A stretch of 16,203 bases of DNA, taken from positions 1-16,203 of the forward strand of contig CAJUMM010000060.1 of assembly GCA_910586955.1 (NCBI GenBank). Direction: 5' to 3'. The position numbers and the translations under genes were made by a program. This stretch comes from an uncultured Lachnospiraceae bacterium (lineage in GTDB: Bacteria > Bacillota > Clostridia > Lachnospirales > Lachnospiraceae). The notes beneath the pieces are model-generated. The model did not search any database and was not told the DNA's origin. It saw only the letters and a program-made list of their open reading frames with translations. Position 1 is the stretch's first letter. Every line of letters begins with the position of its first letter. This document shows positions 1 to 7,052 of this stretch, piece by piece.

Positions 1-572
1 TGAAGGTAGGGAAAAACTGCCGGATTCAAGGTGTAACCTTTGAGGGAAACTGTGTCATCGGGGACAACGCGGTGCTGGAGGACGGGGTGGTGATTGAAAA
101 TAACTGCATCATCGGCCACGGAGCCGTCCTCCGCCATTCCTGCATGATCCGTGAGGAAACTGTGATTGGCCCGGCAAATAAGGTGGACTTTTGTGCGGAG
201 ATCAGCGGAATGACTATGGAGGGCGTGGCAGCCGTCCACGGCTGTGAGGTGTTCGGGGTAATTGGAAGGTATGTGGACATTGCGGCAGGCGTGGTCATGG
301 CAGTGCTCCGCTTTGACGACGCACAGGTGCCCAGGCGGGTAAAGGGAAAAACATACCGCAGTCCCTATACAAACTGCATATGTATCGGAGATTACACCAG
401 AACCGGGGTTCATTCTACTTTCCTGCCCGGGGTGTCTGTGGGCTCCCGCTGCGCCATTGGGCCGGGGGTGCTGGTGGAAGAGGATGTAAAGGACGGCACC
501 CTTCTTCTCCTGAAACAGGAGACGGTTCAAAAACCATGGGGAAGCGCCCGTTACGGATGGCGGGAGACGTGA
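1..572 (+). CDS. Left-handed beta-helix sugar-phosphate acyltransferase/nucleotidyltransferase, C-terminal part (partial)
   Basis: The reading frame is open from base 3 to the TGA at 570-572, giving 189 residues; the start lies upstream of the window. The visible protein is built of hexapeptide-like repeats with small and hydrophobic residues (VGKNC, IGDNAVLEDGVVIENNCIIG, IGPGVLVEEDV), typical of the left-handed beta-helix of GlmU-type acyltransferases. The middle part, with GRYVDIAAG, AVLRFDD and a later TGVHSTFLPGVSVG, resembles the acyltransferase half of archaeal-type bifunctional sugar-1-phosphate nucleotidylyltransferases more than classical bacterial GlmU. The missing N-terminal part could be a nucleotidyltransferase domain or just more helix. 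Likely role is making an activated N-acetylated sugar for cell envelope precursors, but the substrate cannot be read from the sequence. A terminator follows 50 bases after the stop, so this gene ends its transcription unit. Confidence 0.75.
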   Translation, partial: KVGKNCRIQGVTFEGNCVIGDNAVLEDGVVIENNCIIGHGAVLRHSCMIREETVIGPANKVDFCAEISGMTMEGVAAVHGCEVFGVIGRYVDIAAGVVMAVLRFDDAQVPRRVKGKTYRSPYTNCICIGDYTRTGVHSTFLPGVSVGSRCAIGPGVLVEEDVKDGTLLLLKQETVQKPWGSARYGWRET

Positions 573-622
573 CGTCTTTTGGCAGGCTTGCCTGGAGAGG
601 GCAGGGGATTGCCGGATAGAGA

Positions 623-646
623 GGGATGCTTTGGCATCCCTTTTTT
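623..646 (+). terminator. Rho-independent terminator
   Basis: A perfect 7-bp stem, GGGATGC (623-629) with GCATCCC (634-640), closes a TTTG loop and is followed directly by six T residues (641-646). It separates the partial acyltransferase gene from prmA. Confidence 0.9.
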
Positions 647-677
647 AGAGGGGGGAGAATTTGCCGCAATTCCCCAC

Positions 678-706
678 TTGTTGCCGGCCATTTTTTATGC
701 TATGAT
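678..706 (+). promoter_or_regulatory. Putative sigma-A-type promoter of prmA
   Basis: TTGTTG (678-683) and TATGAT (701-706) are separated by 17 bases, close to the consensus -35 and -10 boxes. The pair lies between the upstream terminator and prmA, where a new promoter is expected. A transcript would start near base 713, leaving a short leader with the prmA ribosome binding site. Confidence 0.6.
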
Positions 707-737
707 GAAAAAAGTATGGTAAAAAGAGGTGCGGCAT

Positions 738-1697
738 TTGAAATGGAAGAAATATACCCTTAAGACCACCGTGGAAGCGGAGGATCTCATCAGCACGATG
801 ATGATGGAGGCAGGGATCGAAGGGATTGAAATCGAGGACAAGGTGCCCCTCTCCGAGAGGGATAAGCAGCAGATGTTTGTGGACATCCTGCCGGAGTTCC
901 CGGAAGACGATGGGACAGCTTATATCAGCTTCTACCTGGAGCCGGAGGCGGATCAGGAGGAGATGCTTGAGAAAGTCCGGGCCGGGCTTACGGAGATTGG
1001 AAGCTGGGGAACGGACATAGGAGCGGGAACTATCACAGCCTCCGAGACGGAGGACAAGGACTGGATCAACAACTGGAAACAGTATTTTCACCAGTTTTAC
1101 GTAGATGATATCTTAATCAAGCCCTCCTGGGAGGAAACGGCCCCCCAGGATGAGGACAAGCTTTTGATTCAGATTGACCCGGGAACAGCTTTCGGAACGG
1201 GCATGCACGAAACCACCCAGCTTGTTATCCGCCAGCTTCGCAAATTCCTCACCAAGGATACGGTGCTTCTGGATGTGGGGACGGGCAGCGGCATTCTCTC
1301 TATTATCAGCCTGAAGCTGGGAGCCAGGAGGGCGGTGGGAACGGATCTGGATCCCTGCGCCCTTTTGGCAGTCAAGGAGAATATGGAGGCCAACGGAATC
1401 GACGCCTCCCTTTTTGAAATGCGGATTGGAAACATCATCGATGATCCGGAAGTGCAGGCCTGGGCCGGGGAGGGCTGCTATGACATTGTGGCGGCCAACA
1501 TCCTGGCGGAGGTTCTTGTTCCCCTGACCCCGGTTGCCCTGTCCCGGCTGAAACCGGGAGGAGTTTACATTACCTCCGGGATTATCGACGACAAAGAGGA
1601 ATTGATCCTGGAAACCGTAAAAGCCTGGGGCCTGGAGGTCCTGGAGGTCACCCGCCAGGGCGAGTGGGTTTCCGTGACGGCCCGGAAGCCATTATAA
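738..1697 (+). CDS. prmA: Ribosomal protein L11 methyltransferase PrmA
   Basis: PrmA uses S-adenosylmethionine to trimethylate ribosomal protein L11 in the cytoplasm. The 319-residue product shows the family's two-part layout: an N-terminal substrate-recognition domain (about 1-120) and a Rossmann-like methyltransferase domain. Visible motifs are DPGTAFGTGMHETT (147-160), characteristic of PrmA, the SAM-binding motif DVGTGSG (179-185), and AANILAEVL in the catalytic domain. I chose the TTG at 738 as start because AGAGGTG (725-731) lies six bases before it and the resulting N-terminus, MKWKKYTLKTT, looks like that of related proteins; an in-frame GTG at 729 overlaps that ribosome binding site. 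It is first in the prmA-rsmE-desulfurase-thiI run, 144 bases before rsmE. Length is normal for the family. Confidence 0.95.
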   Translation: MKWKKYTLKTTVEAEDLISTMMMEAGIEGIEIEDKVPLSERDKQQMFVDILPEFPEDDGTAYISFYLEPEADQEEMLEKVRAGLTEIGSWGTDIGAGTITASETEDKDWINNWKQYFHQFYVDDILIKPSWEETAPQDEDKLLIQIDPGTAFGTGMHETTQLVIRQLRKFLTKDTVLLDVGTGSGILSIISLKLGARRAVGTDLDPCALLAVKENMEANGIDASLFEMRIGNIIDDPEVQAWAGEGCYDIVAANILAEVLVPLTPVALSRLKPGGVYITSGIIDDKEELILETVKAWGLEVLEVTRQGEWVSVTARKPL

Positions 1698-1703
1698 AAC
1701 AGC

Positions 1704-1724
1704 AGGGCGGATGCGGAACTGGAA
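1704..1724. repeat. Intergenic 21-base direct repeat, copy 1
   Basis: The 21 bases here, beginning AGGGCGG and ending ACTGGAA, recur without change at 1806-1826. This copy starts six bases after the prmA stop codon. Nothing coding is evident. Confidence 0.85.
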
Positions 1725-1759
1725 ACAGCAGAAGCCCGGACAATGCCCAGAAGGATTTG

Positions 1760-1777
1760 CAGACGCGGAAGCGTCTG
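1760..1777. repeat. Palindrome between the two direct repeats
   Basis: CAGACGC (1760-1766) pairs with GCGTCTG (1771-1777) around a GGAA tetraloop; weaker TTT/AAA pairing extends it. There is no T-tract, so it is a poor terminator candidate. It sits midway between two identical 21-base repeats, giving the prmA-rsmE gap a small-element appearance. Confidence 0.6.
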
Positions 1778-1805
1778 AAAATGCTTCTAGTAAAAGGGTA
1801 TTGGT

Positions 1806-1826
1806 AGGGCGGATGCGGAACTGGAA
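1806..1826. repeat. Intergenic 21-base direct repeat, copy 2
   Basis: Identical to 1704-1724. This copy is directly followed by the AAGGGGG ribosome binding site of rsmE, and its 3' part (TGCGGAACTGGAATA, 1814-1828) is found again before comM. Confidence 0.85.
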
Positions 1827-1841
1827 TAAGGGGGCGTTTGT

Positions 1842-2579
1842 ATGCACCATTTTTTTGCAGATCCTTCTCATATAGGTGAAAAGGAAATCACCCTCACCGG
1901 AGCGGATGTAAACCACATCCGCAACGTGCTGCGGATGCGTCCGGGGGAGGAAGTCCTCATCAGCGACGGCCGGGGGACAGACTACCGCTGCAAACTGGAG
2001 GAAATGGCAGAAACATGTATAACTGCCCGTATTTGCTGGGTGCTGGAGGGAAATGCGGAGCTGCCTTCCCGGATTACTTTGTACCAGGGGCTTCCCAAGG
2101 GGGACAAGATGGAATTTATCATCCAGAAATGTGTGGAGCTGGGGGTGTCCAGGATTGTTCCCATGTATACGAAGCGCACGGTGGTAAAGCTGGATGCCAA
2201 GAAGGAAGAGAACCGGGCCAGGCGCTGGAAGGGAATCTGTGAGAGTGCGGCCAAACAGTCCGGAAGAGGGATTGTTCCGGAAGTCTTGAGCCCCCAGACC
2301 TTTGCCCAGGCGGTAAAGGATGCAGGGCAGCAGGATATCTGCCTGATTCCCTATGAGCTGGCCAAGGATATGAAGCACACCCGGGAGTTATTTTCTTCCA
2401 TAAAGCCCGGACAGTCCGTGGGCATCTTCATCGGTCCCGAGGGCGGTTTCGAAGAATCAGAGGTAGAGCAGGCCGTGTCTGCGGGAGCCAGGCCCGTAAC
2501 CCTGGGCAGGCGGATCCTGCGCACGGAGACGGCAGGCATGGCGGTGCTGTCCATGCTGGTTTATCTTCTGGAGGAGTGA
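1842..2579 (+). CDS. rsmE: 16S rRNA (uracil-1498-N3)-methyltransferase RsmE
   Basis: RsmE methylates N3 of U1498 in 16S rRNA of the assembled 30S subunit, using S-adenosylmethionine. The 245-residue product has the family's N-terminal PUA-like domain (starting MHHFFADP, with NHIRNVLRMRPGEEV) and a C-terminal SPOUT methyltransferase domain with the hallmark knot motifs IGPEGGFEESE and LGRRILRTETAG, near residues 195-235. AAGGGGG lies about nine bases ahead of the ATG. Length matches the family. It follows prmA, a pairing common in Gram-positive genomes, and its stop is eight bases from the start of the desulfurase gene, so the latter two are surely co-transcribed. Confidence 0.97.
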   Translation: MHHFFADPSHIGEKEITLTGADVNHIRNVLRMRPGEEVLISDGRGTDYRCKLEEMAETCITARICWVLEGNAELPSRITLYQGLPKGDKMEFIIQKCVELGVSRIVPMYTKRTVVKLDAKKEENRARRWKGICESAAKQSGRGIVPEVLSPQTFAQAVKDAGQQDICLIPYELAKDMKHTRELFSSIKPGQSVGIFIGPEGGFEESEVEQAVSAGARPVTLGRRILRTETAGMAVLSMLVYLLEE

Positions 2580-2586
2580 TAGGGTT

Positions 2587-3747
2587 ATGAAGAAAGAGAT
2601 TTATCTGGACAATTCCGCCACCACCCGCTGCTATCCGGCGGTGGCAGACCTGGTAAGCCGGGTGATGAGAGAAGATTACGGAAATCCCTCCTCCATGCAC
2701 AAAAAAGGCATAGAGGCGGAGAGGTACCTCCGGACAGCCAGGGAAATAATAGCCGGGAACCTGAAGGTGAACGAAAAGGAACTGTACTTTACTTCCGGGG
2801 GAACAGAGAGCGACAACCTGGCCCTGATTGGCGCAGCCCTTGCCAACCAGAGGGCGGGGAAGCATCTGATCACCACCTGCATCGAGCATCCGGCAGTTTT
2901 AAATACCATGAAATATCTGGAGGAACAGGGCTTCCGGGTAACCTATCTCCCGGTAGATGAAACTGGGGTGGTGAGACTTTCCGATCTGGAGGAGGCTCTC
3001 TGTGAAGAGACGATTCTTGTCTCGGTCATGTATGTGAATAACGAGATAGGCTCCCGGCAGCCGGTAGAGGAGATAGGGAAGCTTCTAAAGAACCGGGAGC
3101 GTCCGGTGCTCTTTCATGTGGATGCAGTACAGGCTTACGGGAAATACCGGATCTATCCCAAGAGGCTGGGGATCGATCTCATGTCCCTAAGCGGCCATAA
3201 AATCCACGGGCCCAAAGGCATAGGGCTTCTGTATGCGGGAGAGAAGGTGAAGATCCGTCCCATCCTCTTTGGAGGCGGCCAGCAGAAGGACCTGCGCTCC
3301 GGGACGGAGAATGTACCGGGGATCGCAGGCCTGGGAGAAGCCGTTAGGGAGATTTATACGGACTTTAACGGGAAAATCCAGAGGATGTATGAGTTGAAGG
3401 AACGATTTGTGGAAGGCGTGAAGGAACTTCCGGGGACCACCGTAAACGGGCCTTCCCATAGGGACGGAGCCCCTCACATTGTGAGCGTCAGCTTTGCAGG
3501 GGTGCGAAGCGAGGTGCTTCTTCATGCCCTGGAGGAAAAGGGTATCTATGTGTCTGCCGGTTCGGCCTGTGCTTCCAACCATCCGGCAGTCAGCGGGACG
3601 CTGAAAGCCATTGGGGTGAAGGGGGAGCTTCTGGAATCTACGGTCCGGTTCAGTTTCAGCGAGTTTACCACCCGGGAAGAGGCGGAGGAGTGTCTTAAGG
3701 CCCTTGGGGAGCTTCTGCCCCTGCTTCGCAGGTTTACCAGGCATTGA
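2587..3747 (+). CDS. Cysteine desulfurase (NifS/IscS-like, ThiI partner)
   Basis: A PLP-dependent enzyme that removes sulfur from L-cysteine, holding it as a persulfide for transfer to an acceptor. The 386-residue protein shows SGGTESDN, FHVDAVQAYGK with the PLP-contacting Asp and Gln, the Schiff-base lysine Lys205 in SGHKIHGPKG, and the catalytic cysteine Cys328 in SAGSACAS, which lies in a long mobile loop as in the class I (IscS/NifS) group. The start ATG follows an AGGAG sequence overlapping the end of rsmE. It sits 30 bases upstream of thiI, as nifZ does in Bacillus subtilis, so the most likely acceptor is ThiI in tRNA 4-thiouridine synthesis. A wider role in Fe-S cluster assembly cannot be excluded. 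Confidence 0.95.
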   Translation: MKKEIYLDNSATTRCYPAVADLVSRVMREDYGNPSSMHKKGIEAERYLRTAREIIAGNLKVNEKELYFTSGGTESDNLALIGAALANQRAGKHLITTCIEHPAVLNTMKYLEEQGFRVTYLPVDETGVVRLSDLEEALCEETILVSVMYVNNEIGSRQPVEEIGKLLKNRERPVLFHVDAVQAYGKYRIYPKRLGIDLMSLSGHKIHGPKGIGLLYAGEKVKIRPILFGGGQQKDLRSGTENVPGIAGLGEAVREIYTDFNGKIQRMYELKERFVEGVKELPGTTVNGPSHRDGAPHIVSVSFAGVRSEVLLHALEEKGIYVSAGSACASNHPAVSGTLKAIGVKGELLESTVRFSFSEFTTREEAEECLKALGELLPLLRRFTRH

Positions 3748-3777
3748 CAGGAGATGCCGGGGAAAGGAGAAGGAAAC

Positions 3778-4956
3778 ATGTTTCAGGCATTTTTGATTAA
3801 ATACGGGGAAATTGCAATCAAGGGAAAGAACCGATATCTCTTTGAAGACGCACTGGTGGCCCAGATCCGCCATGCCCTGAAAGGGGTGGAGGGCAGCTTC
3901 CAGGTGACTAAAGAGCAGGGGCGCATTTATGTGGAGTCCCTGGAGCCCTTTGATTATGAGGAGACTGCGGAGGCCCTTCAGAGAGTTTTCGGCATTGTGG
4001 GAATCTGTCCGGTGGTGATTCTGGAAGACCAGGGCTTTGAGCGCTTGGCGGAGGAAACCGTATCCTATATAGCCAAGCGGTACGGGGACTGTGCCAAGAC
4101 CTTTAAAGTGCAGGCCAGGCGGGCCCGCAAGACCTATCCCAAGGAATCCATGGAGATCAATGCGGAGCTGGGAGGAAAGATTTTGGAGCGTTTTCCGGGA
4201 ATGAAGGTGGACGTCCATCATCCGGAGCTGACTATTTATATAGAGATCCGGGAACGGATCTATCTTTACTCGGATGTAATCCCGGGACCGGGGGGGATGC
4301 CGGTGGGAACCAACGGAAAATCCATGCTTCTCCTGTCCGGAGGCATCGACAGTCCGGTAGCCGGCTACATGGTGGCCAAACGGGGGGTGAAGATCGATGC
4401 GGTCTATTTCCATGCGCCGCCCTACACCAGCGATCGTGCCAGGCAGAAAGTGGTGGATCTGGCGGCTAAAGTGGCCCGCTATGCAGGGCCTATTTACCTC
4501 TATGTGGTAAACTTCACGGATATCCAGCTTTACATTTACGAGAAGTGCCCCCATGATGAACTGACCATCATTATGCGCCGCTATATGATGCGGATTGCGG
4601 AGGAGATCGGCAGAAAGACGGGGTCTCTGGGCCTGATTACCGGAGAGAGCATCGGCCAGGTGGCCAGCCAGACGGTACAGAGCCTGGCGGCTACCAACGA
4701 GGTCTGCACCATGCCGGTTTTCCGGCCTCTGATTGCCTTTGACAAGGAGGATATCGTAACTCTTTCCAAGAAGATAGATACCTACGAGACTTCCATCCAG
4801 CCCTTTGAGGACTGCTGCACCATTTTTGTGGCCAAGCATCCGGTGACGAAGCCGAACCTGAACGTGATCCGCCGGTCGGAGAAGAACCTGGAGGAGAAGA
4901 TTGACGCCATGGTGGCGGAGGCCATTGAGACGGCGGAGCTGGTGGTAGTGGGGTAG
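3778..4956 (+). CDS. thiI: tRNA 4-thiouridine synthetase ThiI
   Basis: ThiI adenylates U8 of tRNA and replaces its oxygen with sulfur taken from a cysteine desulfurase persulfide. The 392-residue protein has an N-terminal ferredoxin-like/THUMP region (about 1-165) and a C-terminal PP-loop ATPase domain with SGGIDSPVAGY (187-197). The conserved cysteine region is present as EDCCTIF (Cys346/Cys347). It ends there, with no rhodanese domain, which is the normal short form in Firmicutes. I chose ATG 3778 over the in-frame ATG at 3754 because AAAGGAGAAGG precedes it closely and MFQAFLIKYGEIAIKGKNR is the typical ThiI N-terminus. It directly follows its likely sulfur donor. Confidence 0.96.
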   Translation: MFQAFLIKYGEIAIKGKNRYLFEDALVAQIRHALKGVEGSFQVTKEQGRIYVESLEPFDYEETAEALQRVFGIVGICPVVILEDQGFERLAEETVSYIAKRYGDCAKTFKVQARRARKTYPKESMEINAELGGKILERFPGMKVDVHHPELTIYIEIRERIYLYSDVIPGPGGMPVGTNGKSMLLLSGGIDSPVAGYMVAKRGVKIDAVYFHAPPYTSDRARQKVVDLAAKVARYAGPIYLYVVNFTDIQLYIYEKCPHDELTIIMRRYMMRIAEEIGRKTGSLGLITGESIGQVASQTVQSLAATNEVCTMPVFRPLIAFDKEDIVTLSKKIDTYETSIQPFEDCCTIFVAKHPVTKPNLNVIRRSEKNLEEKIDAMVAEAIETAELVVVG

Positions 4957-4967
4957 GAAAAGGCCGG

Positions 4968-4997
4968 AAAAAAGGACTTGCCTTGTAAGGCAAGTCC
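4968..4997 (-). terminator. Rho-independent terminator of the minus-strand HPr-like gene
   Basis: GGACTTGCC (4974-4982) and GGCAAGTCC (4989-4997) form a 9-bp stem around a 6-base loop. On the minus strand the stem is followed by six U residues (A at 4968-4973 on +), so it terminates the convergent HPr-like gene. On the + strand there is no T-tract, so for thiI the hairpin would only be an mRNA 3' end block. Confidence 0.85.
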
Positions 4998-5064
4998 CAA
5001 ATAACAATAGCTGCATCTATAGCAAGCGTATCGGCAGGCGTGTTTCATCGGAATGGCCGGAACA

Positions 5065-5298
5065 TTAGTCAACGATATAGGGTTTCAGCGTTTCCAGCAC
5101 GGTATCCAGTTCTTCTTCTGCGTGAACGTTCAGATCAATAGGCTTGGACAGGTCCAGACTAAAGATACCCATAATGGATTTGGCATCGATTACATAGCGT
5201 CCGGAAACCAGATCGAAATCTACATCAAACTTTGTAATGTCGTTTACAAAGGATTTTACTTTTTCGATGGAATTCAGGCATATTTTCACTGTTTTCAT
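5065..5298 (-). CDS. HPr-like protein lacking the active-site histidine
   Basis: The 77-residue protein aligns with the phosphocarrier HPr of the sugar phosphotransferase system. The best-kept part is KSIMGIFSLDL (40-50), equivalent to the HPr regulatory Ser46 region KSIMGVMSL. A gap-free count back from that serine (Ser41) places Ser10 where HPr has catalytic His15 and Glu12 where HPr has Arg17, so normal phosphotransfer from Enzyme I is not expected. It may instead be a regulatory protein, loosely comparable with Bacillus Crh, which also lacks His15, but this is inference. The start has AGGGAGG just upstream. The gene stands alone between convergent thiI and divergent mtaB, with its own promoter and terminator. 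Product length is slightly below the 85-88 residues usual for HPr. Confidence 0.85.
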   Translation of the reverse strand: MKTVKICLNSIEKVKSFVNDITKFDVDFDLVSGRYVIDAKSIMGIFSLDLSKPIDLNVHAEEELDTVLETLKPYIVD

Positions 5299-5331
5299 GG
5301 TAAATACCTCCCTAATTATGAACTTACCCTG

Positions 5332-5360
5332 ATCTTAATACGCAGGGGGGTAAAAGTCAA
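5332..5360 (-). promoter_or_regulatory. Sigma-A-type promoter of the HPr-like gene
   Basis: On the minus strand, TTGACT (5360-5355) and TAAGAT (5337-5332) are 17 bases apart, very close to consensus. The transcript would start about 25 bases before the ATG at 5298. The region overlaps the 5' flank of divergent mtaB. Confidence 0.8.
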
Positions 5361-5404
5361 TGAGAAAAGAAAAAAATTTACATGATATGGCAGGAGATGA
5401 GAAA

Positions 5405-6709
5405 ATGAAACGGGTTGCTCTTCACAATCTTGGCTGCAAGGTGAATGCTTACGAAACGGAGGCTATGCAGCAGCTTCTGGAAGAGGCCGGGTATGAGATT
5501 GTGCCTTTTGAGGAGGAGGCTGATATCTATATTGTAAATACCTGTACGGTGACAAACATTGCGGACCGGAAATCCCGGCAGATGCTGCACCGGGCCAAGC
5601 GGCAGAATCCCCGGGCCCTGGTAGTGGCTGCAGGATGCTACGTGCAGGCGGCGAAAGAAAAGCTGGCGGAAGATGACGGGGTGGATCTGATCATCGGAAA
5701 TAATAAGAAGAAAGAGCTGGTTTCCATATTAAAAGCCTGGGAAGAGGGAGGAAAAAGGGAGACCCTGCTGGATTTGACCCATACAAAAGAGTATGAGGAA
5801 TTGTCCATCACCCGGACAGCGGAGCATACCAGAGCCTATGTGAAAGTCCAGGACGGCTGCAATCAGTTCTGCAGCTACTGCATCATTCCCTATACCAGGG
5901 GGCGGGTCCGCAGCCGCAGGCAGGAGGATGTGTGCCGGGAGATCGAAAGGCTTGCGGGAAACGGATACCAGGAGGTGGTTCTCACCGGCATCCATTTAAG
6001 CTCTTACGGAGCGGATCTTCCGGGGGAAACCCTCCTCTCCCTGATCCGCAGGGTCCACGAAATACCGGGAATACGCCGGATCCGCCTGGGGTCCCTGGAG
6101 CCGGGAATTGTCACGGAGGAATTTGCCGGGGCTCTTTTTGAAATGGAAAAGATCTGCCCCCATTTCCATCTGTCCCTTCAAAGCGGCTGCAATGAGACTT
6201 TAAAGAGGATGAACCGCCGGTATACGGCGGAGGAGTACCGGGAGAAATGCAGGATTCTCAGGGAAGTTTTTGGGCATCCGGCCCTGACCACGGACGTGAT
6301 TGCAGGTTTCCCCGGGGAAACCCAAGATGAGTTTGACAAGACCCTTGCTTTTTTGAAAGAAATTGCTTTTTTTGAGACACATATTTTTAAATATTCCAGA
6401 AGGCAGGGAACCCGGGCTGCCGCTATGGAGAACCAGGTGCCGGAGGAGATAAAGGCAGAGCGCAGCCGGATTCTTCTGGATCTTAACCGGGAGAATACAA
6501 AGCGTTATGCCCTCTCCAAGGTGGGAGAGCAGGCAGAGATTCTCATGGAAGAAGCTATGGAGCTTGACGGGGTGGCCTACCAGGTGGGGCATACCAGGGA
6601 GTATATCCGGGCGGCTGTGTCTTCGGACAGGGAGTTGACAAACCGGATTGTGTGTGCTAGAGTAGAGAAATTGTTGGATGAGCGCCTGCTTTTATGTAAA
6701 CTTTTATAA
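5405..6709 (+). CDS. mtaB: tRNA N6-threonylcarbamoyladenosine (t6A37) methylthiotransferase MtaB
   Basis: A radical-SAM enzyme that converts t6A37 to ms2t6A in tRNAs reading ANN codons, improving decoding accuracy. The 434-residue protein has the N-terminal methylthiotransferase domain with its three cluster-binding cysteines (Cys11 in NLGCKVN, Cys47 in VNTCTVT, Cys78 in AAGCYVQ), the radical-SAM CxxxCxxC motif at Cys152/156/159 followed by IIPYTRGRVRSR, and a C-terminal TRAM-like region. I chose ATG 5405, preceded by AGGAGAT, over the in-frame ATG at 5360; the resulting MKRVALHNLGCKVN start is typical for MtaB. I saw no convincing promoter immediately upstream, although the divergent arrangement demands one. 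The next gene has its own promoter. Confidence 0.95.
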   Translation: MKRVALHNLGCKVNAYETEAMQQLLEEAGYEIVPFEEEADIYIVNTCTVTNIADRKSRQMLHRAKRQNPRALVVAAGCYVQAAKEKLAEDDGVDLIIGNNKKKELVSILKAWEEGGKRETLLDLTHTKEYEELSITRTAEHTRAYVKVQDGCNQFCSYCIIPYTRGRVRSRRQEDVCREIERLAGNGYQEVVLTGIHLSSYGADLPGETLLSLIRRVHEIPGIRRIRLGSLEPGIVTEEFAGALFEMEKICPHFHLSLQSGCNETLKRMNRRYTAEEYREKCRILREVFGHPALTTDVIAGFPGETQDEFDKTLAFLKEIAFFETHIFKYSRRQGTRAAAMENQVPEEIKAERSRILLDLNRENTKRYALSKVGEQAEILMEEAMELDGVAYQVGHTREYIRAAVSSDRELTNRIVCARVEKLLDERLLLCKLL

Positions 6710-6716
6710 ATTTTCA

Positions 6717-6745
6717 TTGTATTTTCCGAAAATTTAGAGTACAAT
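6717..6745 (+). promoter_or_regulatory. Sigma-A-type promoter of the ireB-ruvX operon
   Basis: TTGTAT (6717-6722) and TACAAT (6740-6745) with a 17-base spacer. It begins eight bases after the mtaB stop. It is the only good promoter I see before a run of eight closely spaced genes ending near 12223. Confidence 0.8.
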
Positions 6746-6775
6746 AGAGGGTAGTGGTGTCGGGAGCGTGAAAAC

Positions 6776-7039
6776 ATGAGCAGATTGGATAGCACACAAA
6801 ATTTCAAAGTGATGCCGGAGACGGAGAACCGGGTGGGGGATATCCTCCAGCAGGTTTACCAGGCAATGACGGAGAAAGGCTACAATCCGGTAAACCAGAT
6901 TGTCGGATACATTATGTCCGGGGATCCCACCTACATTACCAGCCATAATAATGCCCGCAGCCTGATTATGAAAGTGGAGCGGGACGAACTGGTGGAAGAG
7001 CTGCTGAAGGTCTATATCAGGACAACCGTGGGTGAGTAG
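6776..7039 (+). CDS. ireB: IreB family regulatory protein (UPF0297)
   Basis: An 87-residue small protein of the IreB/YrzL family. In Enterococcus faecalis IreB is phosphorylated by the PASTA kinase IreK and acts negatively in cephalosporin resistance; in other Firmicutes the role is less clear. The family signature is plain in EKGYNPVNQIVGYIMSGDPTYI and the following ERDELVEELLKVYI helix. A threonine near the N-terminus (Thr7) is available for phosphorylation, but I cannot confirm it aligns with the known sites. The ATG has GGGAG about nine bases upstream. It is the first gene of the operon, and the ireB-ruvX-DUF1292 trio is a conserved Firmicutes arrangement (yrzL-yrrK-yrzB in B. subtilis). 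Confidence 0.95.
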   Translation: MSRLDSTQNFKVMPETENRVGDILQQVYQAMTEKGYNPVNQIVGYIMSGDPTYITSHNNARSLIMKVERDELVEELLKVYIRTTVGE

Positions 7040-7052
7040 ACAGGAGCAAGGT

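Noticed and set aside
1698..1841. Possible short peptide encoded by the repeat (frame M-R-N-W-N)
   Set aside because: No start with spacing to a ribosome binding site and no length; the repeat acts at the DNA or RNA level if at all.
3187..5016. A 609-codon open frame on the minus strand opposite the cysteine desulfurase and thiI
   Set aside because: Both + strand frames encode well-conserved enzymes with catalytic motifs; the antisense frame has no recognisable domain and is explained by GC-rich codon bias with few antisense stops.
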